Positions 1 through 7,605 of a DNA stretch of 7,962 nucleotides are shown here, in pieces. Within the stretch, counting starts at the first letter, position 1. The number at the start of each line of letters is the position of its first letter. A program made the position numbers and the translations under genes. Under the pieces are notes generated by a model. It did no database searches. It saw only the letters and a program-made list of their open reading frames with translations, and was not told the DNA's origin. This DNA is from Thiotrichales bacterium HSG1 (GTDB lineage Bacteria; Pseudomonadota; Gammaproteobacteria; Beggiatoales; Beggiatoaceae): positions 1 through 7,962 of the forward strand of contig JAUCGN010000075.1 in the NCBI GenBank assembly GCA_030378125.1, in the 5' to 3' direction.

Positions 1-1
1 C

Positions 2-1003
2 AGACAGATGGCTACTATGATGACTTCTGGTGTAGCCTTACTACAATCCTTTGATTTAGTCGCTGGTGGTCATGAAAACCCTAATTTTGTCAAGTTAGTT
101 AAATCCATTAAAGCCTACGTTGAAGCTGGTGGTACAATGGCTGATGGATTAAGGGAACATCCAGAACATTTTGATGATTTGTTTTGTAATTTAGTTGAAG
201 CTGGAGAACAAGCTGGTATTTTAGAATCTTTGCTCACTAAGTTGGCTGATTATAAAGAAAAAAGCGAGAGCATGAAGAAAAAGATTAAAGGTGCTTTGAG
301 TTATCCTATATCTATCATGGTGATCGCTGGTATTGTTAGTGCTATCTTGTTAATTTATGTGGTTCCAGTATTTGCCGAAATGTTTGAAAGTTTTGGGGGA
401 GAACTACCCGGTTTGACCCAGATGGTAATGCATATGTCTGATTATATGGTTGCTAACTGGATGCCAATTTTGGGTATTATTGTTGGTTTTAAAGTTATTT
501 TTAAACAAGCTAAGTTACGTTCTAAAAAGTTTAGAGATTTTTTGCAAAGGTTATCACTAAAATTACCATTGTTTGGAGAATTACTAACTAAATCGGCTAT
601 TGCTAGATGGACTCGTACTTTGGCTACAATGTTTGCAGCTGGAACCCCTTTGGTAGAAGCAATGAATTCCGTAGCTGGAGCTAGTGGTAATATAATTTAT
701 TATGAAGCTACCATGCAAATTAAAGCTGATGTTTCGACAGGGATTACGTTAGCAGAAAGTATGCGTGATACTGGAGTTTTTCCCAATATGTGTGTGCAGA
801 TGACTCAGATCGGAGAGGAATCTGGTGATATCGACAAAATGTTGAATAAAGTTGCTGATTATTATGAAGAAGAAGTAGACAATCTAGTTGATTCACTAGC
901 CTCCATGATGGAACCAATGATTATGGCATTTTTGGGTGTAGTAGTGGGTGGCTTAGTGTTGGCTATGTATCTGCCTATATTTACTATGGGTGGACAGATG
1001 TAG
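2..1003 (+). CDS. pilC: Type IV pilus inner-membrane platform protein PilC (5' end outside window)
   Basis: This polytopic inner-membrane protein sits at the base of the type IV pilus machine and couples the PilB/PilT ATPases to pilin assembly. The reading frame is open to the left edge (R-Q precede the first Met at position 8, as in the family motif RQxATM), so the true start lies upstream. PilC is usually about 400 aa, so roughly 70 N-terminal residues are missing. Counting from the Met at 8, two T2SSF-type domains are visible: residues ~1-125 and, repeating the pattern RTLATMxxAGxPLxEA, ~200-325. Hydrophobic segments lie at ~99-122, ~149-164 and ~302-324. The C-terminal LAMYLPIF followed by a short tail is typical of PilC and unlike GspF, which ends near LLPIFQLN. 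pilD, a common downstream neighbour, is absent; a defence-like cassette starts 42 nt after the stop. PilC is preferred over GspF on the C-terminus. Confidence 0.93.
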   Translation, partial: RQMATMMTSGVALLQSFDLVAGGHENPNFVKLVKSIKAYVEAGGTMADGLREHPEHFDDLFCNLVEAGEQAGILESLLTKLADYKEKSESMKKKIKGALSYPISIMVIAGIVSAILLIYVVPVFAEMFESFGGELPGLTQMVMHMSDYMVANWMPILGIIVGFKVIFKQAKLRSKKFRDFLQRLSLKLPLFGELLTKSAIARWTRTLATMFAAGTPLVEAMNSVAGASGNIIYYEATMQIKADVSTGITLAESMRDTGVFPNMCVQMTQIGEESGDIDKMLNKVADYYEEEVDNLVDSLASMMEPMIMAFLGVVVGGLVLAMYLPIFTMGGQM

Positions 1004-1045
1004 TTTAATCTTCTCTATTTTTTATGCTACACATGTAAAAACTTA

Positions 1046-2335
1046 ATGAAAGTTGAAAAAATACATATTGAAAATTTCACCCAATTTACAGATTTACCTA
1101 TAGAATTATCTAGTGATGTTATAGTATTTATTGGTAATAATGGGGCTGGTAAAACTTCAATATTACGAATAATATCAACTCTTTTAAGTTGGTTAATCGC
1201 TAGAATCAAACAAGAAAAAGGTAAAGGTAGTCCTATTTCAGATTTGGACATTAAGAATAATGCTAACTATAGCAAAATAACTGTTGAGGTTTTAGCAGAT
1301 AATCAAACTAATTTTCAATGGACATTGGCAAAACAACGCAAAGGATTTAAAAATAACCAAAATAGTAATTTAAAAGACGTCACTCACCTTGCTGATCTGT
1401 ATCGTAATAGCCTGACTCAAAATGAAAAAAGTAATTTACCATTGGTAATTTATTATCCAGTTGAACGTGCCGTACTTAATATTCCATTGAAAATTAACTC
1501 CCGTTATAGTTTTGAGCAATTGGATGGTTATGATAATGCAATTATTGGAACAGATTTTCAACATTTTTTTGAATGGTTTCGTGAACGTGAAGATGCGGAA
1601 AATGAAAAAAGTCGTATAACTCTTGAATTAATTAAAAATAACCCTCAAAAAATACATGAAAAATTTCTATATGATGATAAGCAACTGACCGCAGTACGAG
1701 ATGCTATCGCTACCTTCATACCAGTTTTTTCTAAATTACGAATACAGCGTAAGCCCAAATTACGAATGACAGTGCAAAAGCATGGTCAAACTTTAGATGT
1801 AACTCAGCTTTCTCAAGGTGAAAAATCACTGATGGCCTTGGTTGGTGATATTGCTCGTCGGATGGTTATAATGAACCCTTGTTTAGAAAATCCATTACAT
1901 GGTGATGGGATTGTATTGATTGACGAAATAGACCTGCACTTGCATCCACAATGGCAACGTGGCATTATTCAGCGTTTGCATAACACTTTTCCTAACTGTC
2001 AATTTTTTTTAGCAACCCATTCACCACTCGTGATAAGTGATGCTAAGGATTTAGAATGTTATGTTTTAGATAATAAACAGTTAACACCACTAAAAAATTT
2101 ATATGGTTTAGATGTTAATCAGGTTCTAGTGGAAGCTATGAATACTGAGATTCGTAATGAAGAAGTCCAAGAAAAAATTACTGAACTATTAGATCATATT
2201 CAAGATGGTGATTTAAAACAGGCAAATACAACATTACATCAACTAGAAACAGATTTATTTACCAATCACATAGAATTAATTAAAGCTCGATTGTTAATTA
2301 AAAGATTGGAGGTGTTGCATGCAAAAAATAAATAA
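1046..2335 (+). CDS. ptuA: AAA/ABC-like ATPase of a Septu-type defence pair (PtuA-like)
   Basis: This is a predicted cytoplasmic ATPase of the SMC/RecF-like AAA class, the partner of HNH nucleases in Septu (PtuAB) and in the effector module of Ec78-type retrons. In 429 residues all the expected motifs are intact: Walker A GNNGAGKTS (30-38), ABC signature LSQGEKS (255-261), Walker B IVLIDEID (289-296) followed by LHLHP, and an H-loop ATHSP (323-327). The middle region (~60-240) is variable and charged. The C-terminal ~60 residues form a helical tail (DGDLKQANTTLHQLE) seen in ATPases paired with TIGR02646 HNH proteins. The ATG start is supported by the canonical MKVEKIHIENF opening, but no clear Shine-Dalgarno precedes it. 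A weak promoter might be TGGACA (991-996) plus TCTATT (1014-1019), inside and just after pilC. It overlaps the HNH gene by 17 nt. The motif architecture is certain; the Septu assignment is inferred from gene pairing. Confidence 0.8.
   Translation: MKVEKIHIENFTQFTDLPIELSSDVIVFIGNNGAGKTSILRIISTLLSWLIARIKQEKGKGSPISDLDIKNNANYSKITVEVLADNQTNFQWTLAKQRKGFKNNQNSNLKDVTHLADLYRNSLTQNEKSNLPLVIYYPVERAVLNIPLKINSRYSFEQLDGYDNAIIGTDFQHFFEWFREREDAENEKSRITLELIKNNPQKIHEKFLYDDKQLTAVRDAIATFIPVFSKLRIQRKPKLRMTVQKHGQTLDVTQLSQGEKSLMALVGDIARRMVIMNPCLENPLHGDGIVLIDEIDLHLHPQWQRGIIQRLHNTFPNCQFFLATHSPLVISDAKDLECYVLDNKQLTPLKNLYGLDVNQVLVEAMNTEIRNEEVQEKITELLDHIQDGDLKQANTTLHQLETDLFTNHIELIKARLLIKRLEVLHAKNK
2308..2312 (+). promoter_or_regulatory. 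Shine-Dalgarno for the HNH gene, inside the ATPase gene
   Basis: GGAGG lies 6 nt before the ATG at 2319, within the last codons of the ATPase gene. It is the clearest ribosome binding site in the window. It fixes the HNH start and suggests that the nuclease is translated from the same message as the ATPase, by overlap coupling. Confidence 0.75.
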
Positions 2336-2849
2336 AGGAAAGGAACCTGAAAAATTAACTAGGTGGAAACACCGTAATCCAACAAATTGTTATAAAAATT
2401 TAACTGAAAAAGAACGCCAATCCATTCGGCAAATTTGTTTAAAAGAGCAATATTATCTGTGTGCTTATTGTTGTTATAGCATTAGTATGGAAGATTCACA
2501 TAATGAGCATATCCAACCACAAAGTATTGAATCTAAACAAACTCTTAATTTCCATAATATTGTTGCTAGTTGTGAAAAACCTAATCAATGTGGTAAAGCA
2601 CACGGTAAAAAAATTATGTCATTAACGCCTTTAATGATTGAGTGTGAGACAGAATTAAAATATTATCTTTCTGGTAAAGTCAAAGGTACAACAGAACGTG
2701 CCACTAATACTATTAATATCTTAAATTTAGGTGATGGCAACAAAGCATTAATTAATAAACGTAAACAACTAGTTGATGCACTTATTTATAGGTATGGAGA
2801 ACGTCCAGAAAACTGCAATTATTGGATGATGATTTGCTACAAGTACTGA
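2319..2849 (+). CDS. ptuB: HNH endonuclease, TIGR02646/PtuB-like, C-terminus altered by frameshift
   Basis: This is a predicted small HNH nuclease, the effector partner of the ATPase just upstream. The opening MQKINKGKEPEKLTRWK is typical of TIGR02646 proteins. A zinc/HNH core is visible: CAYCC (48-52), NEHIQP (62-67), LNFHNIVASC (76-85) and CGKAHGKK (91-98). The intact frame gives 176 aa, but the last 12 residues (after PE at 163-164) look unnatural. A different frame continues from there for ~43 residues to a stop at 2939-2941; restoring one A in the run at 2809-2812 gives a coherent 207-aa protein. The catalytic core lies entirely before the break, so partial activity cannot be excluded. 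Alternatives are a genuine inactivating mutation, a sequencing error in a short A run, or, less likely, -1 recoding. The family call is firm; functional status is open. Confidence 0.8.
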   Translation: MQKINKGKEPEKLTRWKHRNPTNCYKNLTEKERQSIRQICLKEQYYLCAYCCYSISMEDSHNEHIQPQSIESKQTLNFHNIVASCEKPNQCGKAHGKKIMSLTPLMIECETELKYYLSGKVKGTTERATNTINILNLGDGNKALINKRKQLVDALIYRYGERPENCNYWMMICYKY

Positions 2850-2941
2850 TGGAAGAAATTAACCAACCTAAAGATGGAAAACTTGATGCCTTTGCTCCGA
2901 TCTTACAAAACATTTTAAGTTCTGCAAAATTGACTGGATAG
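2808..2941 (+). pseudogene. Detached out-of-frame C-terminus of the HNH gene
   Basis: Read in the -1 frame relative to the HNH gene, this stretch encodes KLQLLDDDLLQVLMEEINQP and then a further helical-looking run ending in SSAKLTG before TAG at 2939-2941. That frame has stops at 2762, 2774 and 2789, so it is open only downstream of the proposed slip. Adding one A to the AAAA at 2809-2812 joins ...ERPE to KLQLL without a gap. The segment has the look of real coding sequence and ends 6 nt before gspD, which suggests it is the original end of the nuclease. No ribosome binding site supports independent translation. Confidence 0.7.
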
Positions 2942-2947
2942 GATACG

Positions 2948-4879
2948 GTGGCAAAATTACCAACCTTCATCCTATCACTAATGTTATTAACAAACGTTGC
3001 ATACGCAGCTAATGTTACTTTAAATTTTAGAGATATGGATATTAAAGCCTTTATCGAAATTATCTCTAAAGAGACAGGTAAAACATTTGTAATAGACCCC
3101 AGAGTTAAAGGTAAAATTACCGTAGTTTCAAGTGAAGCAATGGATGAACAACAGATTTATGACGTATTTTTATCCATACTAAGTGTGCATGGTTTTACTG
3201 CTGTACCAAGTGGTTCAATAACTAAAATCATTCCAGAAAATCTCGCTAAGTCTCAAAATAGCCCGGTCTTACCAATTGACGATGCTCCAGTAGATAGTAG
3301 TAGTTTCATAACTCAAATTGTTAAAATTCAACATATTTCTGCAGCTCAATTAATTCCATTATTAAGACCTTTGATTCGACAACAAGGGCATCTGGTAGCT
3401 TATCCAAATAATAATAACTTGGTTATCTACGATAATGCCAGTAATGTCAAACGATTACTTAAAATCATTCGCCGTATTGACCAACCGGTAGACGAAAATA
3501 TAGAAGTATTGGTATTGGAACATGCAACGGCAACAGAAATAGTTCGTATTATAAGTAATTTAGAACGTAAAAATGAAAAAACTCAAGTTACTAATATAAT
3601 TGCTGATACTAGGACTAACACTGTATTGATCAGTGGTAACAAAGCTACCAGACTGCGTTTGCGTACTGTGGTTACTCATTTGGACACTCCAGTGCAAAAT
3701 ACTGGTAATACCCAAGTAATTTATTTACGTTATGCTCAAGCTAAAGATTTAGTTGGTATTTTAAAAGGAGTCAGTTCTACCCTTGAAAAAACTGATAAGT
3801 CAACTACTGAGACAAACAATCCAACTGTCAACATTCAAGCTGACGAGAACACTAATAGCCTAATCGTCACCGCAACTCATAAAGAATTACAGAATATACA
3901 ATCGGTTATACGTCAACTTGATATACGTCGAGCTCAAGTGTTAGTTGAAGCCGTAATCGCAGAAGTTTCCAGTGATATTTTGCGTGAATTGGGAGTTCAG
4001 TGGTGGTTATATGGCGATGAAGGAACACGCCCAATTGGTGCTGCAAACTTTGATAACGCCGGCTCCAAGATAGCAGACTTAGCTACAGCTAGTCGCAATG
4101 TACCAACAATTGGGATTGGTTCTTCGTTGGGAATTGGTACGTTTAATGATAAAGGTTTATTAACTTTTGGCTTACTGTTACAAGCACTTGATGCTGATAG
4201 CAACACTAATGTGTTATCAACTCCTTCCTTATTAACTCTTGATAATCAAGAAGCAGAAATTGTAGTAGGGCAAAATGTTCCTTTTGTAACCGGTCAATAT
4301 ACCAATAGTGGTGCAGTAAACAATGTTGGTAATCCTTTTCAAACTATACAGCGTGAAGATGTTGGTATAAAACTTAAAGTTAAACCTCAGATTAATGAAG
4401 GCAATGCAGTTAAATTAGATATTGAACAGGAGGTTTCTAGTATTAGCCGTTCTAGCAGTGCATCGGATATTGTGACCAATAAACGGAATATAAAAACTAC
4501 TGTTATTGTTGAGGATGGTAATATGATTGTGCTTGGTGGTTTGATAGATGAAGAATTGCAACAGACTACTAAGAAAGTTCCCGGTTTAGGTAACTTACCT
4601 ATCATTGGTGGGTTATTTCGTTCCGAAAGTTCTAAAAAGGTGAAACGTAATTTGATGGTATTTTTACGGCCAATTATTGTGCGTAATGCCGATAGTGAAA
4701 ATATTATCAGTGGTGATAAATACAGTTATATGAGAATAAAACAGTTAGAACAAAGACTTAAACAACCAACTTTAGCAGGCATGGAAAAAACTCCTGTTCT
4801 ACCTGACTTAAATGAATTTCTGACGATATTACCAGGTGAAGCAAGTCCCATGGACATCGAACCACAACTGTATAAATAA
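2948..4879 (+). CDS. gspD: Type II secretion outer-membrane secretin GspD
   Basis: GspD forms the large multimeric outer-membrane channel through which the type II secretion system exports folded proteins. The 643 residues match the usual length. A Sec signal peptide occupies 1-20, ending AYA before ANVTLNF. It is followed by N0 (~22-90, with the hallmark VIDPRVKGKITV), N1 (~120-180), N2 (~185-248) and N3 (~254-326). The secretin domain (~330-577) contains VLSTPSLLT (422-430), gate residues VPFVTGQ (444-450) and the signature VPGLGNLPIIGGLFR (544-558). A tail from ~590 could be the pilotin-binding S region. No lipobox is seen. The start is GTG: an in-frame TAG lies two codons upstream, and the next Met (residue 12) would cut the signal peptide. 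A weak TAGGA (2939-2943) could serve as ribosome binding site. No gspC, gspE or other T2SS gene adjoins it, so it looks like an orphan locus here. The N0 to N3 layout favours GspD over PilQ, which would have AMIN domains. Confidence 0.93.
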   Translation: MAKLPTFILSLMLLTNVAYAANVTLNFRDMDIKAFIEIISKETGKTFVIDPRVKGKITVVSSEAMDEQQIYDVFLSILSVHGFTAVPSGSITKIIPENLAKSQNSPVLPIDDAPVDSSSFITQIVKIQHISAAQLIPLLRPLIRQQGHLVAYPNNNNLVIYDNASNVKRLLKIIRRIDQPVDENIEVLVLEHATATEIVRIISNLERKNEKTQVTNIIADTRTNTVLISGNKATRLRLRTVVTHLDTPVQNTGNTQVIYLRYAQAKDLVGILKGVSSTLEKTDKSTTETNNPTVNIQADENTNSLIVTATHKELQNIQSVIRQLDIRRAQVLVEAVIAEVSSDILRELGVQWWLYGDEGTRPIGAANFDNAGSKIADLATASRNVPTIGIGSSLGIGTFNDKGLLTFGLLLQALDADSNTNVLSTPSLLTLDNQEAEIVVGQNVPFVTGQYTNSGAVNNVGNPFQTIQREDVGIKLKVKPQINEGNAVKLDIEQEVSSISRSSSASDIVTNKRNIKTTVIVEDGNMIVLGGLIDEELQQTTKKVPGLGNLPIIGGLFRSESSKKVKRNLMVFLRPIIVRNADSENIISGDKYSYMRIKQLEQRLKQPTLAGMEKTPVLPDLNEFLTILPGEASPMDIEPQLYK

Positions 4880-4927
4880 TACTAAGTAGATATCCCTAAA
4901 TAGGCTGGGTAACGTTGTTGCTCATAC

Positions 4928-4970
4928 TATAATACTTTTGTCAATTCCTAATTCCTTAAATATTTATAAT
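4928..4970 (+). promoter_or_regulatory. Possible promoter elements upstream of murA
   Basis: The 132-nt gap between gspD and murA is AT-rich and contains two perfect TATAAT hexamers, at 4928-4933 and 4965-4970. A good -35-like TTGTCA sits at 4938-4943, but its spacing to the second hexamer is 21 nt, longer than ideal; the first hexamer has only a poor -35 (CTGGGT at 4905-4910). Either could start the murA-mupP transcript. AT richness makes chance TATAAT matches likely, so this is tentative. No convincing terminator for gspD is visible in the gap. Confidence 0.3.
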
Positions 4971-5008
4971 TAAATAGGTTAAAATTTCCTTAACAACTTC
5001 TTAAATAA

Positions 5009-6271
<1,263 letters not shown>

Positions 6272-6273
6272 TA

Positions 6274-6939
6274 ATGTGTAATACTATATTATTTGATTTA
6301 GATGGAACTTTATTAGATACTGCTCCAGATTTAGCTTATGCTTTGAATCAAGTATTAACTGAGCAACAACAAAAACCGTTACCATTTGAACAAATTAGAC
6401 CTTGGGTATCACATGGTGGTAGAACTATGATTAAAAATGGTTTTGTTGGGTGTGAAATAGACATTGATTTTATTCACCAACGATTTTTAGCCATTTATTC
6501 ATCTCATATAGCTGATAAATCTGTTTTTTTTCCTGATATGGAAGCTGTGTTAACTGACTTAGAATCACAAGGTTTACAATGGGGAATTGTAACTAATAAA
6601 CCTGCTTGGTTAACGGAACCTTTATTAAAAAAACTAAATTTAGCCAACCGCAGTGCTTGTAACGTTAGTGGTGATACTTTAGCTCAAAATAAACCTCATC
6701 CAGCACCATTGTTGTACGCTTGCAAATTACTAAATACCACTCCAGAAAGTTGTGTTTATGTTGGAGATGCTGAACGTGACGTTGAGGCTGGGAAAAGAGC
6801 TGGAATGAAAACTCTAATTGCTGCATATGGTTATATTGGAACAGATGATAAACCAGAACAGTGGGGAGCGAATTATATTCTACAAAAACCAATGGATTTA
6901 TTAACTTGGTTAAGGAATCAGAATTTAATAAAATCGTAA
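6274..6939 (+). CDS. mupP: HAD-family phosphatase, MupP-like (MurNAc-6-phosphate phosphatase) or Gph
   Basis: This is a 221-aa cytoplasmic HAD hydrolase. Motif I is DLDGTLLDTAP (nucleophile Asp8, acid/base Asp10), motif II is VTNK (Thr107), motif III is Lys140 in NKPHPAPLL, and motif IV is VGDAERD (Asp165, Asp169). A helical cap occupies about 15-90. Such proteins are often labelled phosphoglycolate phosphatase (Gph). Several features recall Pseudomonas MupP instead: the short length, QWGIVTNKP, the stretch RSACNVSGDT before the motif III lysine, and YGYIGTDDKPEQWGAN near the end. MupP removes the 6-phosphate from recycled MurNAc-6-P, feeding AmgK and MurU to make UDP-MurNAc without MurA. Its position 2 nt after murA fits a cell-wall role. 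The HAD phosphatase call is certain; MupP over Gph is an inference from similarity recalled by eye and from context. Confidence 0.75.
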   Translation: MCNTILFDLDGTLLDTAPDLAYALNQVLTEQQQKPLPFEQIRPWVSHGGRTMIKNGFVGCEIDIDFIHQRFLAIYSSHIADKSVFFPDMEAVLTDLESQGLQWGIVTNKPAWLTEPLLKKLNLANRSACNVSGDTLAQNKPHPAPLLYACKLLNTTPESCVYVGDAERDVEAGKRAGMKTLIAAYGYIGTDDKPEQWGANYILQKPMDLLTWLRNQNLIKS

Positions 6940-6943
6940 ATTA

Positions 6944-6977
6944 AAATCTTCCAGAGTTTTAAAGTTCTGGAAGGTTT
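6944..6977. terminator. Bidirectional intrinsic terminator between convergent genes
   Basis: A hairpin pairs 6944-6955 with 6966-6977: a perfect 8-bp core (CTTCCAGA with TCTGGAAG) extended by one G-T wobble and three A-T pairs, around a 10-nt loop. It lies just after the stop of the phosphatase gene and before the minus-strand thrC end. The T-rich run is better on the minus strand (GATTTTAATTT follows the stem) than on the plus strand (GTTTACTG), so it should terminate leftward transcription well and rightward transcription more weakly. Confidence 0.75.
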
Positions 6978-7035
6978 ACTGTAAAAATTATTGTTTTTCA
7001 ATAAGTTAAATTTAGAATTTAAATATATAAAAACC

Positions 7036-7542
7036 TTAAACTCCAGCCATATTCTGTAATATAACTGTTTTGACCTCCTCAAGTTTTGCTTTAACTTTAA
7101 TAAGTGGAGTATTACTTTGACTGATAGCAGTATCTGGGTCCTTTAAACCATGTCCGGTTAAAGTACAAGTCACCGTGCTACCTTCAGCAATTTTACCATT
7201 TTTAATGTCCCTAATAGCCCCAGCAACTGAGATAGCTGAAGCTGGTTCACAAAATATGCCTTCTTTTTCAGCTAATAACTTTTGAGTTGCTAAAATTTCT
7301 TCATCAGTAAATTCATCAAACCAACCGCCGGATTCCTGCTGGGCATTCACTGCTTTATCCCAACTTTGAGGATTACCTATCCGAATTGCAGTTGCCACTG
7401 TTTCTGGTGCAGAAATTGGGTGACCACGCAGAAAAGGTGCTGCCCCTGTAGCTTGATAACCACATATTTGTGGCCGTTGTTTAATAACCCCAGTATTGAA
7501 AAATTCAGTAAAACCCATCCAGTAAGCACTGATGTTGCCAGC
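7036..7542 (-). pseudogene. thrC: Threonine synthase, C-terminal half only (5' half replaced by pilB sequence)
   Basis: Threonine synthase is a PLP enzyme that converts O-phosphohomoserine to threonine. Only the last ~168 residues are present. Recognition rests on AGNISAYWMGFTEFF (family VGNAGNITAYW), GYQATGAAPFLRG, PETVATAIRIGNPQSW, FTDEEIL, the conserved EGIFCEPASAISVAG and TCTLTGHGLKDP. The frame ends normally at TAA (7036-7038). Going upstream, thrC similarity stops at the Ala codon 7540-7542, and the next codon in frame is TAA. The first half, which carries the PLP-binding lysine, is therefore absent, and the fragment cannot be an active enzyme as shown. A Met at 7518 could start a 160-aa frame, but it lies mid-domain without a ribosome binding site. 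Either a true rearrangement or a chimeric assembly explains it. Confidence 0.88.
7536..7542. other. Breakpoint joining pilB to thrC at a short microhomology
   Basis: On the minus strand the seven bases GCTGGCA can be read both as the end of the pilB match (DKLA) and as the beginning of the thrC match (AGN). The two genes are out of frame with each other, and both matches break off here. The shared bases (at least GCTG, up to 7) mark a join typical of microhomology-mediated rearrangement or of a chimeric template switch during amplification or assembly. Confidence 0.75.
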
Positions 7543-7587
7543 TTATCTTCTTCAACCAAAACTAACTCTACGCGCATTTTGGTACTA

Positions 7588-7605
7588 AATTTAATTAATT
7601 TAATT
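7588..7605. repeat. Exact 9-bp tandem duplication inside the pilB fragment
   Basis: AATTTAATT occurs twice in direct succession. In the pilB frame it turns an expected DGIKFS into DGIKLIKFS, an in-frame gain of three residues in an otherwise well-conserved stretch. It is AT-only sequence and could be replication slippage. Confidence 0.7.

Noticed and set aside
2..1003. GspF, as partner of the nearby gspD
   Set aside because: The C-terminal AMYLPIF plus short tail, and the overall pattern, match PilC better; gspD is separated from it by the inserted cassette.
1004..1045. A retron msr/msd or reverse transcriptase linked to the PtuAB-like genes
   Set aside because: Only 42 nt lie between pilC and the ATPase gene, and no reverse transcriptase motif is encoded in the window.
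2805..2816. Programmed -1 ribosomal frameshifting in the HNH gene
   Set aside because: The site reads A-GAA-AAC, not a good XXXYYYZ slippery heptamer, and I see no strong downstream hairpin. A simple base loss or sequencing error is more likely, though not excluded.
4895..4904. CCTA-AA-TAGG palindrome as a gspD terminator
   Set aside because: A four-base-pair stem with a 2-nt loop and no T-run is too weak.
7006..7022. Inverted repeat TTAAATT-TAG-AATTTAA as a regulatory hairpin
   Set aside because: It is AT-only, 7 bp long, and in very AT-rich intergenic DNA; expected by chance. The stronger hairpin at 6944-6977 explains termination.
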